DNA of 64,000 bases from Sisyra terminalis (taxonomy: Eukaryota; Arthropoda; Insecta; Neuroptera; Sisyridae), in the NCBI GenBank assembly GCA_958496175.1, contig OY292276.1, forward strand, positions 34,120,449 through 34,184,448. Reading direction: 5' to 3'. Position 1 is the first letter of the stretch. Each line of letters opens with the position of its first letter. A program made the translations under genes and the position numbers. The notes beneath the pieces are model-generated. The model had not been told where the DNA came from. It was given only the letters and a program-made list of their open reading frames with translations, and searched no databases. Of this stretch, positions 45,081-56,605 are shown piece by piece.

Positions 45081-45503
45081 AAGTAAATAATTCATATTGT
45101 AGGTATGCGTCTGGAAATTATTCCTGTCCATTTTATTTTTATACAAAATATTGTTTTACTGGTAGATACTTAGTTTTTTATTTACTTATTAGGTATCTAC
45201 AATTAGCAAATTGATTTTTTTTTTAATATCGAATAAGTTTTTATTACAAAAATATAAATCAATTAACTATAATAAGGTTTTACACTCTATTATATTAAAT
45301 TAAAATAGGCTTTAAAGTATTCCGAGGTAAAATATTGTTCAAACTATAAATTATATTCATTACTATATACTATAAGCATTACTATACACATTGAGCAGGA
45401 TACGGTAGCGGAGAAGTAACTATTATTACTAAAGTAACTATTGTTTAGTAAAGCACTGAATACTTTGACGAAAATTTCACCTTTTTAGTAATAAGTATTC
45501 AAG
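45081..45503. other. short A+T-rich spacer
   Basis: Nothing recognised between the Helitron-derived region and copy B of the TIR repeat. Confidence 0.5.
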
Positions 45504-46217
45504 CAAAGCTGTCAAAAAAGTATCTTAATTACATTGAAGTATCTTAGTTGCTTTAAAGTATCTAAGTTACTGATTCTTAGTTCCTTTATTTTTTGGCAAA
45601 ACTAACTGGTATCTTGGAGACTTTTTAGATATCGAAAAGTTCCTAAGATAACGAAGAGTAACTAAAAATAAAGTATACAGCAAACAATAAAATGGGGCAA
45701 GTACCTGATTACCTGGTTGTATAAAATAATGTTTACTTTGCGTTTTGACAAATTTTAACTGTTTTATTTTTATTTTACTCAAATTAGCTATAGACAGCTG
45801 TAGATATGCTTTGATGTTTATTTATATGATGTTTATGTATATTTATGTATTTTTCTATTTATTTTGTTAAGTACTAAAAAATTCAATATATACCTCCTTT
45901 ATTATTCTGCTTTTTTTATAAGTGCGTTGTGTTGACAGGGATTTAGACATACCCATTATACATACTTTCCTTTTTCCTAATTTAATAAAGATAAGAAATA
46001 CATTATCTGATTACCTAAAAATTTTACGAAATTTAGTGCATACATAGTATACAAAAAAGTATATTTAAAGTAACTTAAAAAGTACCTTAAGATAAATAAT
46101 AAGTTTAAAATCCTTTATTTAAGAGTAACTAGAAACCCAAAGTAACTTCGTATACTTTTTAAAAACGTAACTTATTCAGTATCTAGATAATTTCCAAAAG
46201 TATTTTTGACAGCTCTG
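45504..46217. mobile_element. TIR repeat family 'GTATCTTAG', copy B (most complete)
   Basis: The best copy of the family, about 714 bp and uninterrupted. The left end CAAAGCTGTCAAAAAAGTAT and right end reversed CAGAGCTGTCAAAAATACTT form a TIR of about 20 bases. Subterminal blocks rich in GTATCTTAG/AAGTAACT recur in both orientations. Candidate 8-bp target duplication TATTCAAG / CATCGAAG is only 5 of 8. No coding capacity; a 71-codon minus frame at 45567-45782 is fortuitous. Confidence 0.72.
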
Positions 46218-47803
46218 CATCGAAGGAAGACGAAATTTACGATTTATTATAACATAGTAATCATATTATAACCTACTATGATAACTTTTTTCAATAATAA
46301 TCGCTACTGCAGCTTATTAATTAAGCAATAATGTATGACTCTAGAGTCCGTAAAAATCAGTTAAATAATAAATATTTTCAATATTGCTCCTTTCGAAATT
46401 AGAATACAGTACTTTCGGAGCGGATATCTTAATACCCATTCACTTGTAAGCTCTAAGCTCTTCCTCAAAAATTCAATGATTATTTCCAGCTCAAAAAAGT
46501 AGTAAGGAAAAAGTGGCAGATTTAAAAAGAAAGTTGCAGAAAACGTTTTCCCGACTCAATTATGATTTTTTAGGAGTCATCCTAAGGATTGAGGCTTGTT
46601 ATCAGATTAGGATATATTGGTAGATATATCAAATTTAAATATTGAAATTATATGTATATGCTTTAGTTACATAATATTCATATTTCATATGAAACAATCA
46701 ATAGGCTATTATAATCAAAAGGCTTTACATAAAATCACAAAAGTTAAACTTTAAAATAATAAATTTGCATTTCAAAAACACAAAATTTTATTTTATTAAA
46801 AAGTTTTTTTTATTGAAATTTTAAACAAAGGCATCATTTTAAATAGGGAGTAAACGATTATCAAAGTGTTTAAATTCATAATTAAAAATTATTTAATTTT
46901 TTTTGGAAAATTTTACTTTTTTTAAACCCAATTGAAAACAGACAACAACGTATTTAGGGTCATTACTTAAATTAAAATTCAAATCCAAAGTACAAACTTT
47001 AAATTCAATTTACTTTATGAAATTGACTCTTTGTAGATATTAGATACTAGTATTTAAATTCAAGGCCTTGCAATGCATTCATAAAAGAAAACTTCATGCT
47101 ATGTGTTTATTATAAAACATAAAATTAATGTCGATAAGTGTGAAAAATTTACTGAAAAAATTATAATAATAAATCTTTTTTGATTTGAAAATTTGATAGT
47201 TATTATTTCAAATAGCTTTTATTTTTGTATAGTAGAGCACATATATGGTATTGTTCTAACTGTTGAGATTTTTATATTTTATTAAAAGTAATGAAACTTT
47301 TTGCTTATATCCACCTGTAATTTTTTCAATTGTAAATAAGAAAGATAAAAACGCAAAATTTAGAAGACAGGAATTATATACCACAATAAAAAAAATTATA
47401 AATTAAAGTAACCTTACGACTGTTCATAGTATTTTAAAAACGAAAACAGAAATTAATAAAGAAAATTCAAAAATAAAGTTAATTTATTTATTTCTTTGGA
47501 AAATTTCTACTTTGATTATTAATAAAAGTATTGTATCGAAAATAATGGTATGTTCTTTTTGTAAAATTCCAATAACATTTTGGCGAAGAAAAGTTCACAA
47601 AGAAGACATACTGATAAAATAGTAGAGCAAAAAGGCAAACAAATCTAATCTCTACTGATTTCACCTAATGTGAATCAATATATATATAGACAAAGTGTGG
47701 AATCAATTTCTATTTAAGCTGCTTAAAGCCAAAAAAAATGTTGAATATTAGAATTTAATGTGACCGAAATTATACATAGTAAATAATAGAAAAAAATATA
47801 ATA
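46218..47803. other. intergenic A+T-rich stretch
   Basis: No gene recognised. A slightly more balanced patch at 46420-46620 may be old transposon sequence but shows no terminal repeats or protein similarity. Confidence 0.5.
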
Positions 47804-48032
47804 AAGCCAAAGTGGTGTAAGTCATAATTTTGGATTTGAATTTTCCGCTTTTATTAGCTGAAACGATCCCTTGGGTATAAACTGTTTATTAGAAAAGTAA
47901 AGCAAGCGAAGCATCCTTATTAGGCCGGTAGATATAGGCGAAAACACCTCGATCTTGGAATTTTTTTACAGCTATTTGGATAAAAGATTACATTTCCGAA
48001 TCGCAATAATGCGACTTACACCACTTTGGCTT
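47804..48032. mobile_element. MITE with TA target duplication, 229 bp
   Basis: The inverted ends AAGCCAAAGTGGTGTAAGTC are identical over 20 bases at the left (47804-47823) and, reversed, at the right (48013-48032). TA lies immediately outside both ends (47802-47803; 48033-48034), as in Tc1/mariner-type elements. No transposase. The near-perfect TIRs suggest it is one of the younger insertions here. Confidence 0.82.
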
Positions 48033-48239
48033 TAGGCAGCTAATATAATATGTAGTGATAAGTAAAAAAAAAATAAGGTTTATTTATATTAAAATCGCAA
48101 ACCTATAAAAGTTACCTACTCTTTACTAATTGTTTTGAAATTTTTACCCAATGTTGTATATACGCACATATTTTTATCAAATTATAGGAGACTCAATAGT
48201 CTCACATTAACAGGTAAAGTGAAAAATATTTCGGACAGT

Positions 48240-48491
48240 CAAGGAAGGTTTTTTGTCGTTACTTTCGCGTTGAAATTTGCATTTTCAAACATATAGTAAT
48301 TTTTCTCAAAATTTAATTGAAAAATATATAAATAGAGGGTAAGTTACTATAGATACTGCAAAGATTGCGGCGAGTTGCTAAGAAAGGTGTTTTTACTGTT
48401 TTAAGAACATATTTTTATTAAAATTGAATGTATTTATTAACAACTATAATAATATAGACGAGCAGGACAACGTCTACCGGGTTCAACTAAT
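48240..48491 (-). mobile_element. Helitron-like terminal repeat, copy 1
   Basis: The minus strand starts TTAGTTGAACCCGGTAGACG and TTGTCCTGCTCG, a variant of the 'CTAGCTGACCCGGCA' terminus at 42217. It then runs through TAGCAACTCGCCGCAATCTT and TTTTTCAATTAAATTTTGAG. Aligns over some 250 bases with 61405-61650 in the same orientation. Assigning it to Helitrons rests on similarity of the terminus only. Confidence 0.6.
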
Positions 48492-51400
48492 AATATACAA
48501 TATAGTGTAATACTGTTGTAGGAAATTTTTTTCGAAACAAAAAAATAGTACTTCATTGAAATTTAATTAACTTGACTTCCACTATTTATTATTTAAAATG
48601 TATCATTATTCTAAAGATATATTCAAAACAAAAAAGGCTCATTTGAAAATAATAACAAAATCTGTTGCCTTATGATTCATACATCATTAGCCATGTCATA
48701 TTCCGAAACAATTACAATTTCATAACACCAAAAAAATCTTTTTGCATTTTTTTTATAGTTTACATAATTTTTTTTTATTCCACAACTATTAAATTTTTCG
48801 AATCTAAGTATACGTATATGTACATTATGGACATTATGTAATGTACACCAATGTATTTAAGATATTTAATATATTTAGTTTAAAAATAGACCACCGAAAA
48901 TAGCATAATTTTAGTCATTAAAACTAACTTAATCTTGTCAATCAAATTGAAAGAAATTAAGTTATGTGGTCCTACGTCATTTTCAATTTTAAGAATTTTT
49001 GGCAAAAATAATGAATATGTAGGTATATGGAAAATCACAGATACAGTTAATGTTATTGGACGTGAAAGTATAGACATTGGTTGTATTAGCGGTAAAGGCT
49101 GCAATTTAAAAAGTATTTCTTTGTCTTTGGCTATAAATGAGTGTCGTTTTTGATATTACCTTCTCAATTCTCGCCAAATAATAAAAATGGTAAAAAAAAA
49201 GTGCTTACAATATTGTCATTGGCTGAATGCCACGTTAAAATATTCTTTCTTTTTATTCTAATATTGTCCAATATCTCCACATATATTTACGGATATTACT
49301 GATATGTAAACTCCAGTGACTTCCGCAAATTTTAATACTTAAATCCTTTTGTCAAAATTAGAAAATAAATTATGTATTAGGAAATATTTTTTAAAATCTC
49401 AGGAATATATACAAAGTCTCTGTATATATATTAAATGAACAAAATTAAAATTTTAACGTGATATGTAATACTAAAATACATAATTTGTATGTTGACAAAG
49501 ACAGATAACAAAGATTGTAAACACATACGTGTGAGTGAAAACTAAATATAATTGGCTCAAAGTTGAAATAATTGATTGTTGTTATAGTTTCAACTATAAT
49601 TTCGATTTCATTCGATTGCCAATTTTCACCATTCGCCAATTGTGTCAATGTTGGCGTGTGAATATTTCACGGGAAATAACTAGTAACCAATAACCGACTA
49701 AACAAATATTCGTCATAGAATGTAACGCTGGGATACTTTATTTATCGTGGTTTTATTTTCAGTCACATCCATTACTTAGATTATTAGCGACTTTTAGAGT
49801 TGCGAGTTTAATTTACGTATTTGTTTAATCGTTTACACTATTTACCGAAATAAATAAGAATGCAGCCCCTAGAATGAAATATATTTTTAGTCAAACAATG
49901 GAATTCATTTTTGGTTATAGCCATTGCGGGTAATACGCGCGTCGTGCATAACTAGGCTTTTTGCCTAACTACCTATTACGTTATAAAATATAGAAACTAT
50001 AACGTATAAAGAATGAATAGCGTCATTAATTTAAAAACCAATAATTTATTATACAATAATAATTTTTGTAGCTCTATTCCTAAAAAAAAGCCACTGGGGT
50101 ATAATACTCTTTGTTTTTCATGATACGAACAATTTTTTTTTTGTATTAAATCTTTTTTAATCTTTACTCTTTACTTTTGAACTTTGTATTATATATTTAC
50201 TATTTTGTAAAGTCTTAATTAAACCACTTTTTTCGATCTATGATACAGTTAAATTTATCGTTAAAATGAACATTGCTATTGCGTTTTTCTTTAAAATTTA
50301 GCTCACATAATGCAAATTTTTAAGTGACAATTTACTATAGTTCCACATTCATCACTAAAATCTTTAGTAATTGCAAGATTTGCAAAAAAGCGTAAACCGA
50401 TATGAAAAGCTTGTCATAAAAATCTATAGTTACCTAGCGCTACTATTTTAGGGTGTCCACTATGATCACTGGTTCACCAGTATACTAAATACTTATGAAG
50501 GAAATAAACTTATTTATTTCAGTTCAAGATTCATTTATTTCTTTAAAATTATATTGAAAAAAAAATTGGTATATATATTTGTGCTCCTAAACTTCTAAAG
50601 TACGGAAATGCGTTGATTTTTGTTCTTTTTTGAAGTTCATATCAAAGCGCCAAGTGCTTATAATTAGTTGATCAAATTTTAACAATCAATATCCACTTCA
50701 ACTTAATTAGTGATATATAAAGTGATAATGTTGAAAAAATAATATCATTTTGATGGAGATATTTTTTTTACTTCAAACGATAATTTATCAATATATATTG
50801 ACAAATATATTACATTGTTACATATTTTGCTACCCATATGAGTGTCAAATATTATATTTCTATCAATATAAATGAAAAGATTGTAATAGAGTCCGTGAAA
50901 AATTGATAAGAAATTCATACAATAAATTTTGAAAATATTTGGTTATACACAAATGACTAAAAAATGTTTTTTAATGTTAAGTACCATTGTGAAAACTCCA
51001 GATAATATTTTTGCAAAATATATCATTTTAAGTATAATTTTTATCGGAAATATATTCAATATACTTTTTTATCTTTATTAATAATTTAAGCTCTAGATAC
51101 GGTATGAGAGATAAATATTAATAAAAATATCCTAATACATGATATTTTTATCGACCTTCATATTAAAATTAAAAAAAAAATCATAAAAGAAAGGAATTAT
51201 TGTAGATTTTTTTTGACAATTCAATTTAATAAAAATCACCATAATTAGGTAGGTCTTCTTCTTTATTTTCAAATATTAAGTCTCAACAATAATTTCGTAC
51301 CTTTATGAAATAATAAATAAATAAAATTATTTTGCACTCTTAAATTCGTTTTTGCAGTATTCAGTTTACAAATCGCATGCGACCTTCGATGTGATAAAAT

Positions 51401-51795
51401 GATATTTACATCTCTTGGTTAATTAGTATTATAAATTTTAAAACATGAAAATGGTTTCTTGGTACGAAACTTTATGAAAATGGTTTCTTGGTATGAAACT
51501 TTTTATTTTTCTTCGAAGATCTATTTCCTTGTTTTGTCAATGCTGATTGGCGCAAAGTCAATCAGCCACACAAATAATCCTGGCAAAAAGAATTGGCAGT
51601 TACAACTTTAATATATGATTGAATCATCCTTTTTTTTTTCTGTTGCACAGATTACAATAACGTTTGCTTTTCATTCTTAGACAATAATATTAGACCATTT
51701 TGAAAATTAAAACCTAAAAATATATTAAATAATGTTTTAGCCCAAAATTATGAAAAGTTTTCAACTTTTTATTTACAAAATAGGTTTGAAAAGTC
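48492..51795. other. intergenic A+T-rich stretch
   Basis: No gene recognised. Two overlapping antisense frames at 48880-49153 (74 codons minus, 72 codons plus) look less biased than the rest but have no domain or splice context that I can support. A 29-bp tandem duplication is at 51445-51502. Confidence 0.5.
51445..51502 (+). repeat. tandem duplication, 29 bp x 2
   Basis: Unit starting ATGAAAATGGTTTCTTGG is repeated at 51445 and 51474 with a single C/T difference (GGTACGAAAC / GGTATGAAAC). A recent local slippage or duplication. Confidence 0.85.
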
Positions 51796-52333
51796 TTAAG
51801 CTATAAATTAAGATATCAAAGCTACTTTAAAGTATCTAAGATACTGTATTTTAGTTCTTTTATTTATTGGCAAATAGTAACTAGTATCTTTAATACTTTT
51901 CAAAAGAAACTGTACCTTGTAACTTAAAAAGTATCATAGATACCGAAAAGTAACTTAAAGACCTAGATACCGAGAGATTAGATACAGAGCTTTATTTTGT
52001 TTTTATCTAATATTCAGTTTATACCTCTTATATTAATCTTCTATCACTTTTAAAGTGTATTTATAGAGGATTAGAGATATATACTCTTAATTTTTAATCT
52101 TTCCTAAATTAATACACATAAGAAATACATAATCTAATAATTTAACAACTTTGCCTAATACGTTATGAAACTTAGTACATGTATACAAAGTAACTAAAAA
52201 AATATATTTCTAAGTATCTTAAAAATTGACTTAAAATAAGTATTTGAATTCTTTTTTTAAGAGTAACTAGATAAACGCAAACTAACTTCAGATACTTTAA
52301 AAAAAAATCATCTAGCTTATCTAGTATCTAGAT
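51796..52333. mobile_element. TIR repeat family 'GTATCTTAG', copy C (right end missing)
   Basis: Aligns with copy B from near its left end (AAGCTATAAATTAAG) through AAGTATCTAAGATACTG, GTAACTAGTATC, AAGAAATACATAATCTAATA to TATCTAGTATCTAGAT. The last about 30 bases, including the right TIR, are replaced by the hAT-type end at 52334. It supplies the unoccupied versions of the hAT, pogo and LINE insertion sites of copy A. Confidence 0.7.
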
Positions 52334-52460
52334 CAGAGGTGGTCAGCCCAAATAATTTTGCGGGTCACTCTTAAAACTCATCATAACTACGCGGGACACA
52401 TGTAAACTATATATTCCCATATTAGAGTTAGTTACACTGGAGACATATTATAATACATAA
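52334..52460 (+). mobile_element. hAT-type element end
   Basis: It begins CAGAGGTGGTCAGCCC, then TTTTGCGGGTCACTC and GCGGGACACA, the 'CAGxGGTGGxCAxxC ... GCGGGxCAC' pattern common at hAT termini. It interrupts copy C. The matching right end was not found, so the element is either long and diverged or truncated; the 3' limit given is arbitrary. Confidence 0.55.
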
Positions 52461-55400
52461 GTTGGCATTATTTTGAAGTTTCAAAAGTTTTTTTAGGTAC
52501 GTTCTACCTCTAGGTTTACATACGCATTTGAATTTGTAGACTTTGTAGTTTACGTTTTTTTTTTCTGTAGTAAGTGAATATGTAGATTAATATTTTCAAT
52601 GCAGTGCAATTTAAGTATTTTTTTCCCTATGATTTGAATTTTACTTAACCTTTTCTGTAAAATAAAATGCCAATAATAATCATCAAAAAGTCAACTATTT
52701 TTTACCCTCAAATAATGAATCTTTCTTTATGGTTGCCAACACTCTTCTACATTTTATTTTTTCATTCGTTCACTATAAACCATGCTTTTTTCGAGCCACT
52801 TAGTCACTGGTCGTATTGAAAGGCCTTTTTCCAATTGAACTCTATAGGTGTAATTTTTGTTTGTATTAAACCTGAAGTTAATCTTCTGATTAGTATGTTT
52901 TAATCATAATAATTACTACCTAGTTTTGGAAGTTTTTAAAAATAAATAAGGTCAACTACTGTTTCATAATGGAAATCATGTTTAGGTATGCATTGTGAAA
53001 ATATTAGATAAAACATTGTTGACCTGAGATCCATTGGCAAAAAAAATTTTTGAACATTATTATTAATGGCACGAACATGAGAAAGGTACAATTCCTGCCG
53101 AAACGTAGTTCTATGTAAAAACTAAGGTTATTCTTTACAAAGATATGACTATGATGCCGAGCCATTTAATCTTAGAAACTTTAGGCGAAATTACAAGCCC
53201 AAAGGTCATGTTTCGTGGGTAATCTAAATTTTTAAATCCAGATCTGTATTAGTTACATCTATAACATAAAGTTTAAAAAAATTGCATCAGTTATGATATT
53301 AAAAATTATCATTCAGAAAACACGAGAAATTTATTTCAAAATTGCGTAAAATTCCGCAATTTATCGTAAAAACTACTCATAACCAAAGCCTTATGACGTC
53401 TTATTAATTAGAAAATTGTTTTATCATGAAGCAATTACATTATCGTAAGACAATGACTCATTTATTTAATAATTAAATATTAAAACTGCTAACTTAAAAA
53501 AAAAATATTGTTCAATTTATTTTTACACTTGAAGTGTGTAATGTAAGTATTATGATACGTATATATGTAAAGCAAAAATTTATGCTGATAATTTTTCAAC
53601 AATTTACTACAAGAGTTTCTCTTTTAACAATCTTCACTTATCATTAACAAAATCTCAAAAACTTGTTTCAAATTCAAAAATTTCAACCAGGAAAAGGAAC
53701 TAATAGATAACTAAATGATCAACCTTGTCATGTTTTTTTTTAATGAATAGAATACTTTGAAAAGGGCATTATCATATTTTTATCAGTTTTTTTAACCAAA
53801 GTAAGAGTAAAAATTTTTGGAGGTTCATAAAAAGATTTTTTTTGTTCTTTTCAACCTTTGGAGTAATTGATATTATCCGTAAATTTATTCTTGTTCATTC
53901 TATGTAAATTTTGAAGAAAAAGATACGAAAACGTGCCAGTGCCAAATTTAATCAAGAAACCATTGTATAACTAAGCGTATAGTACAATGGCTATTTCAGT
54001 GATAAGATATATTTTCTTACAAAGTTTTATAATTGGAAAATTATGTCGCGCGATGGTAACCATTAAGTTGTGTATATTTATTTAAGTTGAAAAAATGCAG
54101 TGGTTTGTATTTGCTAAGTGCAATGTTCGTTAGCACGTAATCTTAATGCGATACTTTTTGCAGCAAAAAATAAGCGTTGAAAAAAACGGACTTTTGAATC
54201 ATACCTTTAACTTTTTGGAGTTCTGGTTCTTGGATACCAGGTTGTTCCCATACCAACACGTGTCCATTTTTGGTACGATTTTCATTTTTCCGCGTACCAT
54301 TCATTTTATTGTATGCGTTGGAATAATCGGCAAATAATAGTTTTATAAAATTTTATAAAAAAAATTATAAAAACTGTTATTAACGCGTCCGCACCATGAG
54401 TTCTTTCATTATTTAACAAAAAATACAATAAAAATGAAACAACACTTTTCCGAATTAAATTACTAGAAGGTTTAACGATACTAATTAGTTAGTTGGTAGA
54501 AAGATATTTGGACACGACAAAAATTTTTGGTATTCGAAACTTGGAAATTAAAAATAGCCGGGAAACGTAAAGGTTAGGTTATTAGAAATTCTTAACGAGA
54601 AAATGGCAACACAAACGACTGATACACACTTAATCTAATAACGAAAAATAGGACGATTTTCGTTTAATGATCAGTGGAAATAAATTAGATTCGTCTTAAA
54701 AAGATGATTTTATCAACACATTTTCACACTAGAGCACGAGTGTTCTTGCTTTGACGAAGCGCATGTCGTTTAGCCTGAAGTCAGTCGTAAAACGCTTTTA
54801 ACACACACTAAAGTATTTGTACATAGAAAAGTATATAGGATCCGTATATGTATACTTATATACCACATTGTCTAATAGTATAATGCACATGAGCATACCT
54901 AAGTAGCTAAACCGCATTCAAAAATGTGCACTAATACTAATTCTAACACATAATATACAAATGCCTTTTATATATACGCAATTATATGCATATTATAATT
55001 CGTTTACATCTACTTTTACATATTCACTTACATCTACATTTAAACTTGTATTTCCTTCTTCTTTACACTTTGCTTCGTAAATTGTTTAGATATATTTATA
55101 TTGGAAAAAAAACATGAATTGTTTGTCCAAGATAAGACACTACTCAAATAAACGACCACGGCACATTTTTCAAAGAAACGACATATTATTGAAATTACAT
55201 GCCTGTATTTTTTCCGGCCATTTGAAATTAAAAAGACTTATCATGTTAACATTTAATTATTTACACCGATGTGATCATTGAAACTAAAATAAATCATTAA
55301 ATTCACCATAAATATTTATTTTCGTATTTTAATTAGATATACGATATAATGGTTCTTACTTTAATTGTTGACATACACATTGATACAATATTAAAAGCGC

Positions 55401-56068
55401 CAAGCTAAGTCGTCTAGTAGTTCCTTTATGAAAATCAAAAAATTGTGCACCTAGCGGTACAACAAATAACTAAAAAAATTGAATCATATTTTCACTAACA
55501 AAATTTGTGCTGATTATGTTATAGATGGCGCGACCAATTAAGCCGAAAGAATATAAATATAAAATTGAAAATAATTAAATACTAAATGGAAATATGCCTT
55601 AATAGAAATTAAATGACAGTCAATAATTTTAAAATAGAACAAAAATGAAGTCTTAATTCAAAACTAATTTATTAATCATAATGTACCAATAAAAAAAACT
55701 ATTTCTCTTTTTTTTTCTTAAATGTGCTTCAAAAGTCGCAATCAACACGTTTAAATATATCACTAGACCCAAAGTATTTTTCCCGCGTAGTACAAAAAAA
55801 TAATTAGTGAAATATGCATTTGGGACTGCTTTTCATGGAACTTTCGGATATTTTTTTTAGAAACTTTTATTTAGCTTCCATTTTACCACGACAAATAATA
55901 TAATATTAGAAACATTAGAAAAACTAAATATTTGAAATTATTAACTATATTACCCATGTTTGATAAAAATATTTTTTATATCTATAAGTCGTGATTATAC
56001 TTTTAATTTAACATCTAACTTCAATATTTTAAGTTTTTTTTTTAATTTTGATAATTAGTATATCAAAC
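52461..56068. other. intergenic stretch without a recognised gene
   Basis: Nothing coding identified. The part at about 54030-54800 is less A+T-rich and contains an initiator-like TCAGTCG at about 54781 (plus) but no supporting frame. A CTCF-like AGATGGCGC occurs near 55525. Confidence 0.45.
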
Positions 56069-56071
56069 TTA

Positions 56072-56337
56072 GGGGGCATCCATTAATTACGGGTGACGTT
56101 TAGGGGATAGGGGGGGGGTCGAGCAAAATCTCACGTGGGGGATAGAATGGTTTCGGCTAATATCAAGTAAATTTTTAAAATTGTTTTTTTAAATATATCA
56201 AATGCAAATATGCATTTCGAAAAAACTCACGTGATATTAGGGGAAGGAGTGGAGCAAAACCACACGAAATCTAACCAAGGGTAGAGGACGGGTCGAAAAA
56301 TAGCTAAAATTATCTCACGTAATTATTAAATGCCCCC
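56072..56337. mobile_element. MITE with GGGGGCATC ends, TTA target duplication, 266 bp
   Basis: Left end GGGGGCATCCATTAATTACG; right end reversed GGGGGCATTTAATAATTACG. TTA flanks both sides (56069-56071; 56338-56340). A 3-bp TWA duplication suits PIF/Harbinger, though similar ends are also seen in IS3EU/ISL2EU-type elements, so the superfamily is open. The interior has G-rich runs (a run of 9 G at 56110-56118) and two ACTCACGTG-like sites. No transposase. Confidence 0.8.
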
Positions 56338-56362
56338 TTAAAAACTTTCAATAAACCATTAA

Positions 56363-56600
56363 AGACTCATGTCCCTTTTAAGGACGTCAATATCTGGCTG
56401 TTGCATTTTCTCCTTTATTTCTAGTTTTTTAGCTTATTCGCGAATAAATCTTAAAATTAAATTTAGTAATAAAAGAGAAAATTATACGATATTAGTATTG
56501 AGTATACAAAAAAATCGCGAAATAAATTAAAAACAAAGAAGAAAATCTATCGTTAAATGTAACGAAAAATATTGACGCCCCTGCAAGGGACATGAGTTCT
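56363..56600. mobile_element. MITE with ACTCATGTCCCTT ends, 238 bp
   Basis: Left AGACTCATGTCCCTT, followed by GACGTCAATAT; right reversed AGAACTCATGTCCCTT, followed by GGCGTCAATATT. The ends match over about 35 bases with small indels. The flanks share ATTAA (56358-56362; 56601-56605), which includes TTAA, so a TTAA-targeting family (piggyBac or Kolobok) is possible. It lies only about 25 bases from the preceding MITE. Confidence 0.75.
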
Positions 56601-56605
56601 ATTAA

